Assembly (NCBI GenBank): GCA_010093485.1
Contig: MU001510.1
Coordinates: 5,167 to 69,166, forward strand
Source: Karstenula rhodostoma CBS 690.94
Lineage: Eukaryota > Ascomycota > Dothideomycetes > Pleosporales > Didymosphaeriaceae
Direction: 5' to 3'
Length of the DNA: 64,000 bases
Numbering within the stretch: the first letter of the stretch is position 1; the number at the start of each line of letters is the position of its first letter. The position numbers and the translations under genes were made by a program. The notes beneath the pieces were generated by a model that saw nothing but the letters and a program-made list of their open reading frames with translations, did no database searches and had not been told where the DNA came from. Positions 1 through 12,998 of the stretch are shown piece by piece.

Positions 1-579
1 AATTACTATATACTTTTACTATATTAATATCTAGAATATATAGCTATAATAAGAGTATATAAAGAGATTATTTAAGATTTTATATCTTAAAATAAGTAAA
101 ATACCTATAGATAGTTTAATAAAAGTATTATTAAAATAGTAGTTTACTAGATTTATATAATTACTTAACCTTTAAAATATAAGTTTTATAATTATAGATA
201 TAGAAGAAGTAAAGTAAATAAAGATTTATTAGATTTAATTATAAAAAGTACTTTTTAACTAGAGAATAAAAGAAAAATAAAGGAAAAATAAAAGAAATCT
301 ATCCTATTTAAATATATTAAGTATCTAATTAAAGAACTTATAAAGCTAAGTATACTACTATACTTTTAATATATTAGAGTACTTAGTATATCTATATTTA
401 AAGTTATCCTAATTATAAATAGGAGATTCTTTAGCTTTAAAAAACCTACTATAACTATATAGATACTTCTTAAGGTAATTAAAGTTAGGCTACTACTAAT
501 TTATATTATAATAACTAATACTTAAACCTATCTTATAGAGCTACTATAAAGTATAGTACTTATAAAAAGTAGGTATACT
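1..579. other. unassigned RIP-mutated AT-rich DNA
   Basis: There is no open frame of useful length. I found no CA or TG dinucleotide in this stretch, which fits saturating CpA to TpA mutation. It flanks the left end of the gypsy element and ends with that element's target duplication. It probably belongs to an older repeat, but I could not match it to another copy in the window. Confidence 0.6.
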
Positions 580-584
580 ATATT

Positions 585-830
585 TATAAGGCCAGGATAT
601 GGCTAAATAGGGCGAATACTCTTAAAATTAGATAGATAGAAGAAACTATATAAATTAAGACTAAACTTAAGATACTAAGATAGAGAGGGTCCTAGGAAGG
701 AACTCTCTATATACTAGGTATTTAAGATCTATTAACTAATCTATATATAGGCTACTAGATAAGGCCTAAGCTTAAAGGTAGATAAATATCCTATAAGGGG
801 ATTTAACCTTAGGTTAAATTAACCCTTATA
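585..830 (-). repeat. Gypsy-1 LTR, 3' copy
   Basis: A 246-bp terminal repeat matching 8,473-8,718. The copies differ mainly by C/T and G/A changes; the left copy keeps ccagg and atgg where the right has ctaga and atag. It sits beside the polypurine tract, which makes it the 3' LTR of a minus-strand element. Confidence 0.92.
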
Positions 831-3800
831 CTACCCCCCTCTAAGCGCAATCTAGAGTCTTAATAGTTCCTAAGGACTATAAGAATACCTATATCTATAA
901 AAAGAAAGAAAAGAATAAACTAGTTTAGGGAGAAAAAATAAAAATAAAAAAAAATATCCTTTATACCCTTAAAAAATTTTCTATTAAACTTATATAGTTA
1001 TAGACTAGATTAGAGTATTTTACTCTAGTATAATTATATAGGACTCTATAATTTCCTATATAAAAATACCTTTATTTAGAATTTTTCTAAGTAGTTAGCT
1101 ACACGCTATTATATATATATTATATAGGGTTCCCTAATTCTATAAGGAGAGGTTAAGATCTAGTTTAAAACCTTAAATTTCTTATTATAGTTAAAGGCTT
1201 AAAGTACTTAATATATAAAGCTTAATCCTTTATAGTACTAAAAAGTATAAGGTAACTATACCTTATAAATATTAGATAGGCTATTTAGATTAAATTACTA
1301 TACTAACTAGCCTATTTTTAGGTAACCCTTTATTAACTACTTACCTTAATAGGCGTATTGTCTTTAGGATTACTATTTAAGAATACTTTATTAAAGATAG
1401 CTTTCTTCTAAATATCTAGATACTTAAGGGGCCTAGCTACCTAAGGATTAGTATTATAAAAGTTACCTACTAGCTTTAGGGTATTTCTAAAGTTAGATAC
1501 TAGATATTATATATTATCTAGGTTATAGCCTTACTATACTACTTAGTACTAAAGTTTTCCCTAGCTTAGTTAGCTATTATAAATAAGTAATACCTTTTAC
1601 TTAAAAGTACTATTAACTTTAGTTAGTAGTTTCTATAGTTAGTATTATCTAGGAAGTAGATTATTAGGCGTTTTCTAAAAATAGTCTATATAAAATACTA
1701 AGTAAACTTTTATATATAATAGTAATTTAAGCTTATAGGATAATCCTTTTATCTCTATAATATAGTATAGACTATATATTTACTTATTAAGCTTAATAAA
1801 GGGATATAATATTAAAAAGCCTTTTAAGGTAATATAAATAAAGTTACTAATAATAAAATTAGGTAGTTAGTAGTATTTATTAGTTTATTTTACTATTAAG
1901 TCTTATACTATAATAAGGTTCTAATAGGCCTAGTTATAGATCTAAGTAATAGCTTTAAGGTAAGTAGTAATAAACTTATAGGCTTACTTAAAGTTAATAT
2001 TATTAGGGGAGTTCTTAGGTAATCTAACTCTATCCCTCTAGTTCTAAAAGACTTTAACTTTATAGCTAAACTTAATTTTATATAGAGAGAAACTAGTAGA
2101 TTTATTAGGTAAAGAGGCTTATACCTAGTCTATTAAAGGGAGTAGATCTAACTAGTTATTCTAAAATTTATTAATAAATAGGTAGAGATACTAGTTAATA
2201 TACTTATTATATATCTTGGTTTAGCTATCTATTTAGATATAACCTATAGATATAAGTTTCTACTATATACCTATAAAGTAATATAGTTTACTAGTAAAAT
2301 TAGAAGTAAACTATAACCCTTAATTTAATATAATAGATTTAGAGATACTAAAAATCCTCTAGATATACTAGTAATAAAGAGAGGTAGCCTATTCTATAGT
2401 AATTATCTTATAGTATAGTAGTAAAAAGATATATTTACTTAGATAGTATATATAAACTATAATATTATTAAAGCCCTTTTAGTCTAGTAGAAAGCTTTTA
2501 AAGTCTATAGAGATATTTTACTATATAGCCTCTAGAATAGATAGTAGCTAGAGTAGGCCTAGCTTCTTATTATAAAGGGACTTAGTTTAATAGTAGATTT
2601 TATAATTTTATATAAACTATTTAATATTTATATATATATAGCTTTAATAGTATAATTCCTAGATAAGTTTATAGGTCTTTTTAGTACTAGGGTATATAGT
2701 TATCTAGTAGGAGTAAACTATATTAATAAGGATTATTTAAAGCTAACTAGTTTTAGAGATAACTAGGTAGTTTTAGTATAAAAAAAGCCTAAAAGGTATC
2801 CTATTATACTTACTATTTAGTTTAGAGGTAGTCTTTTAAAATAGTTCTAAAATTAGATTAGTATAATTTACTTTAAGTAGGTAATCTACTAGTATAATAG
2901 GAGAGTCTTATAATTTAGCCTCCCTACTCTACTAGTTTAGCTTAGTAGTAGTAACTAATACTACTACTTTATAGTTCTTATTATTAGTATTATTATTAGT
3001 AATATCCTATTATTAGGGAAAAAAATATATTATATAGACTAACTTAGCTTTTATCTTCTATATAACTAGTTTTTTCTATTTCTATAATAGTATATTAGCC
3101 ACGATATTTATAGATCTAGGGTAAAATATAATTATATAGTTATACTAGAATAATACTTCTAACTAATAAGTTTAGTAGGGTATAAGTTCTTACTTTATAG
3201 AGAAGTATTTAAGTATATAATAGTCTATAATAATAGTAAATAGCTTTTCTAATTATAGACTAATAAACTAGATATACTATATATATAACTTACCTATAAT
3301 AGTAAGTATTTCCTTATTATAAATATTATAATTTATCTCTACTAGTTTTATTTTATATAAATAGAAATTAAAAGGTTTCTAGGTTTTATTATTTTATATC
3401 TATAAGATAGCTTCTATAATAATATTATTACTAATATTAGTTTCTATCTATATCTTATAGTAGGGGGAATACTATATAATAAGATTATCTAAGTAGAGAA
3501 GGTTCTTTATAGTTTAAAAAGTAGTATATTTTTTATTTTTAAACTTATACTAGACGCCTTTTTTAGTTAGCTTAGTAAGGGGTTAAATAATATATCTATA
3601 GTTTTTAAGATAGGTCTAATAGTAGTTATAGAATTCTAAAAAGAATTAGAGGGTATAGAGGCTAGTAGGCTCTTTTTAGTCCTATACTATAGTTTCCTTC
3701 TTAAGGTCCTTATAGATCCTATTAGTAGTAATAATAAAGCCTAGGAATTTAACTTCTTAAATAGTAAATTCGCTTTTTTTAATATTATAATAGAGGTGGT

Positions 3801-3849
3801 ACTCTTTTAGCTATTTAATAATTTTAAATATATAAGCCTTATACTCTAG

Positions 3850-4260
3850 GGGGTCCTTAGAGTAGATAAGGATATTATTAATATAAACTATATAAATTAA
3901 ATTAATTATATTAGCTAGAATTATATTAATAAAGTATTAGAATAATACTAGTCTATTAGTTATACTAAAAGGAAGAATATTATATTTAAAGTTACTATAT
4001 TAAGTTTAAAATATAAAGAGGTTAGAGATATATTTAGTAAGTTATATATAGTAAAAGGCTTATTATAGGTCTAGTTTAGTAAATACGTATACCCTAAATA
4101 GGTATATAAGAGTTTCCTCTAGTAGTAGTATAGAAGTAATATCCTTTTTAGTAATACTATTAAGCCTCCTATAATTAATATAAAGATACTACCCCCCTTT
4201 AGGCTTCTTTATATATAAAATAGGGGAGGTAAAACTAGTATTACTAGGGGAGATAAACCC
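3850..4260 (-). pseudogene. decayed Ty3/gypsy reverse transcriptase
   Basis: Read on the minus strand, translation runs through recognisable Ty3-type RT blocks. A GLSPLV..LPPLFYIKKPKGG block corresponds to the family's 'SP.GAPVLFVKKPDG' region. A YLGYTYLLN block corresponds to 'YFTKLDL', and further on come equivalents of the 'FGL.NAPATFQ' and 'YLDDILIYS' blocks. Stops and D to N, C to Y and Q to stop changes are scattered throughout and are of the type RIP produces. It lies inside Gypsy-1 in the orientation set by the LTRs and polypurine tract. Confidence 0.85.
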
Positions 4261-7200
4261 TTTCTTTACTATATCCTAAATATATAGGTATAGTAATTCT
4301 AGCTTATTAAGGGATATAGGATATAGTAGAGAGGTTTTTAAAGTACTAATATTTTTAATAAGGATAATATTATAGTTAATACCTTCCTATTATAGGGGTA
4401 AGGTATTTATTTTTTATTTACTAAAGTAAGAAATATCTATTCCTGCCTATCTATAATAGGGAAGCTTAGCTTTAAGTTCTACTAGTAGCTATTTTTAAGA
4501 CTTTTCTAGAGAGTTAGCTATAGCTTCCTTTTTATAATACTTAGCTTCTATAAGTTTAAGTAATTTATATTAATTAATAGAGCTAATCTCTATACCTTAT
4601 ACACTAACTATAAATACTATAGTAGAGATAATTAAAATATTAATACTAGCCTTAAAGAGTTATTTCCTTATTAGTATTTAATACTTAGGGGGTTCCTTTA
4701 GGGGTAGTAGCCCTAGATTAGATAGTACTTTATTTATCTTATATAAATTTTCCTTATATTAAAGCTACTCTATAGGGTAGAAGGTAGTAATAACTTAGTT
4801 CTTTAAATAGTTTTTTAGTTTAATCCTTAGCTCTTATAAGAGTTTCTTAGCGGCTTATTTACTAGGGTCTCTAGTAGGATTAGGCTTAATAGAGGTAGTT
4901 AATTCCCCTAGTAATAATTTATTATTATATAGTAATTTATTACTATATCTATATACTAGGGTATTATCCTTAATACTAGGCTTAGCTAATTACTAACTTT
5001 TATTCTTAGGCTTTAGTAGTTTAGCTTTATTACTATTCTTATTTAAAGATATATAGTATACTATAATAAAGTCCTTATCTAGAATAGACTCTACTAAAGG
5101 TAGTTAATAATTACTATAGTTCTAGAGGGTAGCCTATACTAGAGAGATAGATAATATTATAGGCTTTATAGGGATTTTAAACTCCTTTATAGGGGAGTAT
5201 TCCCTATAGAGTAATTATACTTATTAAAGTTAAATATCCTTCTTCTTAAAGTTAGTGTCCTATTAGTTAGTATTAAACTAGTATTCTTTATTAACTAGTA
5301 GGAGTAGGTAGTGTAGTACTATAAGTAAAGTAATAATCTATAATAGTATATTATCTAGCTATATTAAGTACTAGTTATAATAATTAATTAGTAACTTAGT
5401 ATTCTTAAAGAATTTTTATCCTATAATAAGGTTATAGTCTCCTATTTTATATAGAATAAACTATATAGTTATAGGGTATCTATTAATATTAAGTATTACT
5501 TAAAAGTAGTAATTAACTAAGGCGGCCTTTTTACTAGCGAAATTCTTAAGGGGGATTAAGTATTTAAGCTATATTAACTTAATACTAAGTTAGTACCTTA
5601 GTATTTTCTCTAGCTATAAGGTAATAAGATTATATATAGATATACTAGAATTAATAAGGCTATATATATAAATCTTATATCTATTATTTTAGAATATTAT
5701 AGGAAGTATAAAAGGTATTCCCCTAAATAAGTTAGGGATTTAAATACTTTTAGGGTTAGTATAATATTTCTTAGGGTAGAATACTAGTTTTTATAGGTTA
5801 ATTAGTTTTATACCTACTACTCCTATTAGGGGTACTAGCTTAGAGTTAACTAGTACCTCTAGTTTTCTAACTTAAAGTCTAACTTAGAGTCTTTATTAGA
5901 GGTATATTTATTACTAGATTTTAGAAAGAAGTAAGCCTTATTCTCTTCTTAAACTTTTATAATAGTAGTAATAGTATACCTATTATAGGGTTTAATAAAG
6001 TAATTATAGTAGATATAGTCCTTAGAGAGGTAGTTATAATATATTTAATTCTTATAATACTACTCTTTAGAGTACCTATATCTAGGGTTAGTAGATTAGT
6101 ACTTTAGAGCTAATTCTACTATAGTATCTTTAGGTAGTTCTATAGTATAATAAGGGGCTAAAGTAACTATTTATAATAAAAACTCCTTATAATAGTATAA
6201 GGTAGAAGAAGTAAGTTAGTTATAATTAGTCTAATAGTTATATTTATAGGCTTTATATAGTTTATAGATAATAGTATAAAATTTATTATAGTTTATAGTA
6301 GGGTTAATAGTATCCTAGGTAAGCTAGTTAGTAAGCTTTATATAGAGCTTCTTATAGAGCGTCTCTTTAGAATTATTAGAATAAAACCTAGTCTAGTTTA
6401 TAAATATATTATACTATATAATAAATAAGTTTATATCTCTTCTAGATAGAAGTATTATCTTCTAGAGGTTAGTATAGGTATTAATATTCTAGTTTAGTAG
6501 TATAAATATAGCTTAGAGGTAGTTATATAGACCTATAAGAAATATAGTTAATTACTACTATTTCTAGATATTAAAAATTTTAAAAGTATAGCCTTCTAGT
6601 TATATATTAATATAATTAGTAATAGCTATAATATATTCTTTAGAAGTATCTTACTAAAAATAGTCTATATTAGACTTAATCTTAACCTCTAATAAATAGA
6701 ACTATAGCTTAAACTAAGCCTTATTACTATTAAACTTATTAGGGTCTAGAATCTTAGGGGATAGGTATTTACTCTAGTAAGCTTAGTATTTTATATAGTA
6801 AAGATTTAGTACTTTATAGAAAAGTTTATTAGGGGTATTTACTTTTAGAATATATTAACCTATAGTAGAATAGTCTATACCTTACTAGCTATCTATTTTT
6901 AAAGTAACTAGTTTAGTATTATATTTAATAGTAGGTACTAGCTTAATAGGGGAAGTACTAAATTAGTAGGGTAACTTAAAGCTATTATTACTATCTAAGT
7001 TACTAATTATTACCTATATTAGTTAATTCTTAGCCTTAGTAGTCTTTTTTAGTTTTATAATTTTAGTTTATAGATAACTATTTTCCTTCTAAGTCTATAT
7101 CTAGAAGTCTATTATAATATTAATTTTATTATTTAAATTAGTATTTTACTAGACTAGCTTTTATTACTAGTCCTATACTTTATATATATATTAGGATAAG

Positions 7201-8214
7201 GCTATAAGCTATAGCTTTATAGTAAATAGGGCTATATTAGCCTTAATATAGCCTATATATATATTAGAAGTAGTAGTAAACTCTAAGCCTTAGTAGTTTA
7301 AAGTTTTTAGATACTTTCTATTTAAAGTAATTAGGTCTAGAATAATTATATTAATATTAGTAAAAACTATATATAGTTTAGATACTTCCTCTAGCTCTTA
7401 TAGCCTAGCTACTTATAAACTAGCCTTAAAGTTATTTTCTTCCTCTTTATAGTTTCTAGTTCTAGGATTCTAATAGAGGCCTAATTCCTTCTTAACCTTA
7501 CTAATATTAGCTAGATATTCTTTAGTACCTTTAGGTAGCTAGATACCTAGTTCTAATAGGAAAAGTTTAATCTAAAAGGGTAGGTCTTTTAGCTTATAAA
7601 GAGATTATATACTAGAGGCTTTAGCTACTAGTATATATTTTTATATTAGGATAGGTAAATAACCTTAGAATAGTATATATAGTATCTTACCTATAGTTAT
7701 ATTATAATAGGGTTTATTTACCTTTAAAATATTATTAAGGTTTTTTTTATTAAAATTAAAAGCTACTATTTCTTTAATAGTATAGCTTATAGAGTAAGTC
7801 CTAATATAGCTCTAAAAGAAGGGTATTAGAGCTCTATTAATAGACTATCTAGATACTAAAGGTTTTATCTTTATATACTTAGTTATAGGTAGTAGTATAG
7901 TAGGTATAGAGCTATTTAGAGGTAAAGTAAATAGAGAGAAAGGGCTATCTAAAATAGAGATATTATATAAATTAATATTTACTATAAGGGTAAAAGGTAG
8001 ATTTAGGTAAGTAAGGTATAAGTAATAAGTAGGTAGTTAGTTATATTTTAAGCCTATTTACTAAGAGTATATATATTATTTTTAGTATACTTATAGTAGA
8101 TATATACTTCTATCTAAGAGGGATTTAACCTTTATAGTAATTAATTCTATTAAAGGTATCTAATATTAGTAGATCTTTAAGGGAGTTTAAAAAATTTAAA
8201 AGAATATTTTAGTA

Positions 8215-8360
8215 CCTTAATAGCTAGCCTTTAATAAGGACTTTAGAGGATATTCTAGCGCCTTAATAGCTAGTCTTTAATAAGGATTTTAGAGGACATT
8301 CTAGCGCCTTAATAGCTAGCCTTTAATAAGGACTTTAAAGGATATTCTAGTACCTTAATA
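8215..8360. repeat. 46-bp tandem repeat, three units plus a partial
   Basis: Units start at 8,215, 8,261, 8,307 and 8,353 (partial) with ccttaatagctag, so the period is exactly 46 bp. They lie just inside the 5' end of Gypsy-1, in what should be its leader or the start of gag. The units differ by only a few C/T or G/A changes. Confidence 0.9.
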
Positions 8361-8472
8361 GCTAACCTAAAGAAAAATTTTAGAATTTTAGTAGACCTTT
8401 CTATACTTAAAGAGCTAAAGGTAGATATTATAGTTACTAGTCTTTAGCTAAAAGAAGGGGTCTTAAGTTTAA

Positions 8473-8718
8473 TATAAGGCTAGAATATAGCTAAATAGAG
8501 TAAATATTCTTAAAATTAGATAGATAAAAAAAACTATATAAATTAAGACTAAACTTAAGATACTAAGATAGAGAGGGTTTTAGGGAGGAACTCTCTATAT
8601 ACTAGATATTTAAGATTTACTAACTAATCTATATATAGGCTACTAGATAAGGCCTAAGCTTAAAGATAAGTAAATATCCTATAAGGGGATTTAACCTTAG
8701 GTTAAATTAACCCTTATA
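8473..8718 (-). repeat. Gypsy-1 LTR, 5' copy
   Basis: The second 246-bp LTR, equal in length to the left copy and followed directly by the atatt target duplication. It is more fully mutated than the left copy. Confidence 0.92.
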
Positions 8719-8723
8719 ATATT

Positions 8724-10486
8724 TAGGAATATATATAGCCTTCTATAAGCCTACCTCCTAGCTATTTATAGGGTAGACCTACTAAAAAGTAGGTAGAGTA
8801 GGGATAGAAGTAGTAGAAGTAAGAATAAAAGTAGAAAAAGTAAGGATAGAAGTAGGGATAGGAGTAGGTAAAAGTAGAATAAAAGTAAGTAAAGTAGGAA
8901 TAAAAATAGAAAAAATAGAAAGAGAGCTAATTATTAAGTAGAAATTCTATAAAAGTATAAGAAAGGTTTTTTAATCCTTATTTTAATCTTTTAGTATAGC
9001 TTAAATATACTACTATAAATAATTAACCTCGCGAGCCTATATATAGTTAGTAAAAATTTAAATAATAAGGAAGATAAAGAAAGCTTATACTAAAGTTTAG
9101 ATTATTATAGAATAGAATAAAGTATATTATATATATAGCTAGGAATAATAGACTATAATAATTAGTAAAGCTTAATTAGATAAATAGAGAATCTAGCTTA
9201 TATTAATTTATATAAATATATATAATAGTAAAAGTAGTATCTAGTCTACTAGTTTATAATATTATAGTAGAGGCTATCTAACCTACTACTTAAGGTACTT
9301 ATTAAGTAGCTAAAATAGCTTATTAGCTAGATAGTTCTAATATACTCTTTTTTTATAGCTAGAGAAGTATATAATACTATTAGAGAAGCTTAGTTAAAAG
9401 TATAGAAAGTAGACTAAGTAAGAGGGTAACTAGATTAATAAGTTATTTAAGGAGTTATAATAAATCTTTTAGTAGTAATTATTTATTTAGCTTTAAATCT
9501 CTTTTCTTATTTATATATTTTAGTAGCGCGAGCTTTAGTAGTATTATTAGCTATCTAAAAAGGTATAAGTAGAGTATTAAAAAGTAAAAGGTAAGAATAT
9601 ACTATAAGATAGGATAATAGGAATAAAAAAAAGAAATTTAAAAGATATAAAAGATACTTTTTTATTCTACCTACCTCTACTAGTTTATACTATATAATAA
9701 TTACTTACTTTATTTACTATTACTTACTATATCTAGTTATAAGACTACTATTATTTATAAGTATTATATTAAGTACTAGGAAACTCTTACTCTAGCTAAT
9801 TAGTATCGCGATACTAATAATAGTATAATATAAGTAAGAAATTATAGTCTAAGCTATATATTTCTAAGGGAAGCTAATCTAAATAATTAAATTCTACTAG
9901 TAGATAAATAATAAGTACTATTTACCTAGGGGGTATATTAAGAATATAAATAATATTTAGTAATATTAGGGTTTATAGAGCTCTAATTAGCCGTGATAAG
10001 GGGTACCTTAACCTAAGTACTAAACTAATTTAGGATAAGTATAGTATATAACTAGCCTTTCTAGTAATCTTTTCTTATATAGTAATCTAATTAATTCGCT
10101 CCCTAAATAAAGGGATATTTAAGCTCCTTTTCTCTACTATACTAGTATAATTCTAGAAACTTTCCCTTTTAAGTAAAAGTAATTACTTAAACTATTTTAT
10201 TATATATTTTTAGTAATTTATATTACTTTATATTATTTCTATATATACCGTATTTTTATCTAAATTTTCTCTAATTACTAATAATAATACTAGTTTTAAT
10301 TAGAATTATAAATTTAGTTAGTTATACTTTTTTATTTAAGTTTACTAATATCTATAAGTTATAATATATTATTATAATAATAATAATAATACTTATAATA
10401 ACTACTAATATTAAAATATATATAAATCTAGTTTATATATTTTATAATAAAAAAATAATATATACCCTATTAAATATTACTACTAT
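8724..10486. other. unassigned RIP-mutated DNA with a purine-rich tract
   Basis: No coding sequence can be seen. About 8,783-8,927 is a strongly purine-biased low-complexity tract made of agtaga/gtagga-like words. CpG-containing palindromic words survive (cgcg near 9,028, 9,524 and 9,806) although CpA is gone. I could not match the rest to another element here. Confidence 0.55.
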
Positions 10487-10582
10487 CTTAAATATAATAC
10501 TTCGCGAGCTTAAATAAGCCGTGGTAAAACTCGATAAAAAAACTTAGTAGGATACTAAAATATAAATATTTTAAATAGCTTA
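10487..10582 (+). repeat. family H repeat, copy 1
   Basis: A repeat of about 95 bp carrying the CpG-rich core cttcgcgagctta followed by gccgtggtaaaactcg. Related copies are at 11,250-11,292 (truncated) and 61,471-61,566, all in the same orientation with the same upstream word aatataata. Its nature is unknown. Confidence 0.8.
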
Positions 10583-10849
10583 ATTACTATTATCTATAAA
10601 AGAAATAAAAAACTATATACTATTATTTATATATATTACTAGTCTTAATATAATATTTATTTCTAGAGTTAATAGTATATTTAATAATAATAAAATATAG
10701 ATAACTATTTTTTTAATTTTCTTTTATTTATATATTAGTAAAAATATAATATACCTTTTTATCTTTTCTACTTTATTAAGTTATATTATCTTATAGTAAA
10801 TCTCTATAATATAAAATATAGAATTAATTTAGTATTTTTTTTTTATTTA

Positions 10850-11570
10850 TATTTTTATTTATTTTAGAGTACTAAATAGATAGGGGTTATATTAGAATTA
10901 GAATTTTATATAAGTATATTTAATTCTAATCTAATTTCTATTTAGATTTTTAATTATTTTTTTAAATAGGGGTTAGATAGGGGTTATATAGACTCTAGAT
11001 TAGAGTAGGGTTTTAGATAATAGGATTAGAATAGGTTTTATTAAACTAAAATATATTCTAAAATTATTATAACTAATTATTATAGCTAAATAAAATTCCT
11101 ATAGTTTAGAATATAAATATAAATAAAACTCTATACTAGAAAATATAGTAAAAAAAAAAAAAGGAATATTTTAGTTAGTTAGAATTTAAAGAAATATATT
11201 TTTAAAAGTTAAAAATATATAGTTTATTATAGATAATTATTATAGATATTAAATATAATACTTCGCGAGCTTAGGCAAGCCGCGGTAAAACTATTATTAT
11301 AGATATAAATATTAAGTCTTATTTAAATATAGTAAGTACTATCTAAATTATATTTACTAGAAACTTTAAAACTAAAACTTTTATTATAACTAAAATCTAG
11401 AAACTATAACTAGAATTTAGAAACTAGAACTAAAACCTAGAAACTAGAACTAAAATCTAGAAATTAAAACTAAAACTAAAATTATATTTATATACTAAAA
11501 TCTATATATTAAAACTTATTATAATACTATTATATAAACTAAAACTTTTTTTATTTAAATAGTAATATAC
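10850..11570 (+). repeat. family D repeat, copy 1, with tandem ctagaaact units
   Basis: It contains inverted tagggg...ttagattagaatta words and, near 11,380-11,480, short tandem copies of a ctagaaactagaact-like unit. The reverse complement of the whole block is found at about 49,590-50,181. A copy of family H (11,250-11,292) is embedded in it. No coding sequence is visible. Confidence 0.75.
11250..11292 (+). repeat. family H repeat, copy 2 (truncated)
   Basis: It shares the cttcgcgagcttagg core and retains gcaagccgcggtaaaact, the least mutated version of this motif in the window. The 3' half present in the other two copies is missing. Confidence 0.75.
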
Positions 11571-11624
11571 TTAGTATAGATTATATTTATATTATAATCT
11601 ATTTTTATTAATAAAAATAGATAT

Positions 11625-12140
11625 AGTCTAGATTCTAATTTAGGTCTATAGAATTATATAGTATACTTATAATAGAAGAGAGCTTTTTATTTTTTTTTAA
11701 TACTTATTTTATATATTTTTATACTTTTTTAATTATTAGTATAATACTAATTATTATTTAATACTAATTCTCCTTATTTATATTTACTAATATTTTTAAT
11801 TTTTATTTATAGCTTATCGCTTATAGCTTATAGCTTACCTTATTACTATTACTATTATTATTAATACTACCTACCTATTATTATTATTAATATTATCTAT
11901 TTATTATTACTATTAATATTATCTACTACTTCCTTATATATTTTATAAAACTACTACTACTTACTCTATATTTATTAACTATATAAATTACTCTAACTTA
12001 ATTATAATTACTTTTACTATAAAGTCTAATTCCTCTTAACTTTTAAAAACTATTATAATTAGTTTTTATTACTTACTAGTAAAGTTTCTATTACTAATTA
12101 ATTACTATAGAAATAATTCTAGTAAGCTCTAGATTAGTAA

Positions 12141-12177
<37 letters not shown>

Positions 12178-12837
12178 AAACTTACTAATAGATTCTATAA
12201 TTATATAGTCTATAGCTATAACTTATAGTATTTATATACTAGAATAATTATTATACTAATAGAGGTTAATTTACTAGATAATATATTAGATTTTATAATA
12301 TATATAATTAGATATATCTAGATTACTAATAGACTTACTACTAGTATATACTATATTATATTTATTACTAAAAATTAGTTATTTATTATTATTAGTTATT
12401 TTAATAAAGATATAGTATAGATTTTTTTTTATAAAAACTAGTCTTTATATATAGTACTATAAGTTACTTACTACTAATAAGTAATCTCTCTTTTATATTT
12501 TTTTTTAAATTATAATATTATTAATATTTTATAATATTCTTAATATTTTATAACTTCTCTATAATTATATATTAGATATTAGTAAATAAGAAGTATACTA
12601 TCCTACTAGTATTATATAGTATTATAGTATTATAGTATTACTATATTATATAATATATATAGGTAGATTATTACTTAGTTAATTAAGTCTAGTACTATAG
12701 GCGCCTTTCTTTCTTTTTTATTATAAATAGTATTATCCTTTAGAGCTATTTAATAGAACTATATAGTATTTCTAAATATTTTCTTATTACTAGATAGTTA
12801 TAATAGTAACTTTATATTAAAAAAAAAAAAAAAAAAA
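11625..12837 (+). mobile_element. family A poly(A)-tailed retroposon, copy A1 (full length)
   Basis: About 1.2 kb, starting agtctagattctaattt and ending in a run of 19-20 A. The same 5' and 3' ends recur in at least six other copies. The body holds (ATT/ACT) triplet tracts and an (AT)n stretch near 12,145-12,175. There is no recognisable ORF. A fixed 5' end plus a 3' poly(A) tail suggests a non-autonomous element moved by target-primed reverse transcription. Confidence 0.8.
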
Positions 12838-12996
12838 CTATCTAGTAATAAGAAAATATCTAGAAATATTATATAATTCTATTAAATAACTCTAAAGAAT
12901 AGTATTATTTATAATAAAAAAAAAAAAAGGGTATCTATAATATTAAACTTAATTAACTAAGTATTAACCTACCTATATATATTATATAATATATAG
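12838..12996 (-). mobile_element. family A fragment (poly(A)-proximal 160 bp)
   Basis: It reads as the antisense of family A beginning a few bases inside the poly(T) end. It lies head to head against A1, so the junction is palindromic. It is cut on the right by the Tc1-like element. Confidence 0.8.
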
Positions 12997-12998
12997 TA

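Larger units (their letters stand above)
585..8718 (-). mobile_element. Ty3/gypsy LTR retrotransposon, RIP-inactivated (Gypsy-1)
   Basis: An element of about 8.1 kb bounded by two 246-bp LTRs (585-830 and 8,473-8,718). Both LTRs begin and end with TA, as expected if the usual TG...CA termini were mutated. A 5-bp target duplication, atatt, lies at 580-584 and 8,719-8,723. The polypurine tract lies next to the left LTR on the minus strand (complement of ctacccccct at 831-840), so transcription ran right to left. A decayed Ty3-type reverse transcriptase is readable near 3,850-4,260. Every frame is full of stops, so the element cannot be active. Confidence 0.93.

Noticed and set aside
8215..8360. 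CRISPR-like array
   Set aside because: The units are contiguous 46-bp tandem copies with no unique spacers, inside a eukaryotic retrotransposon.
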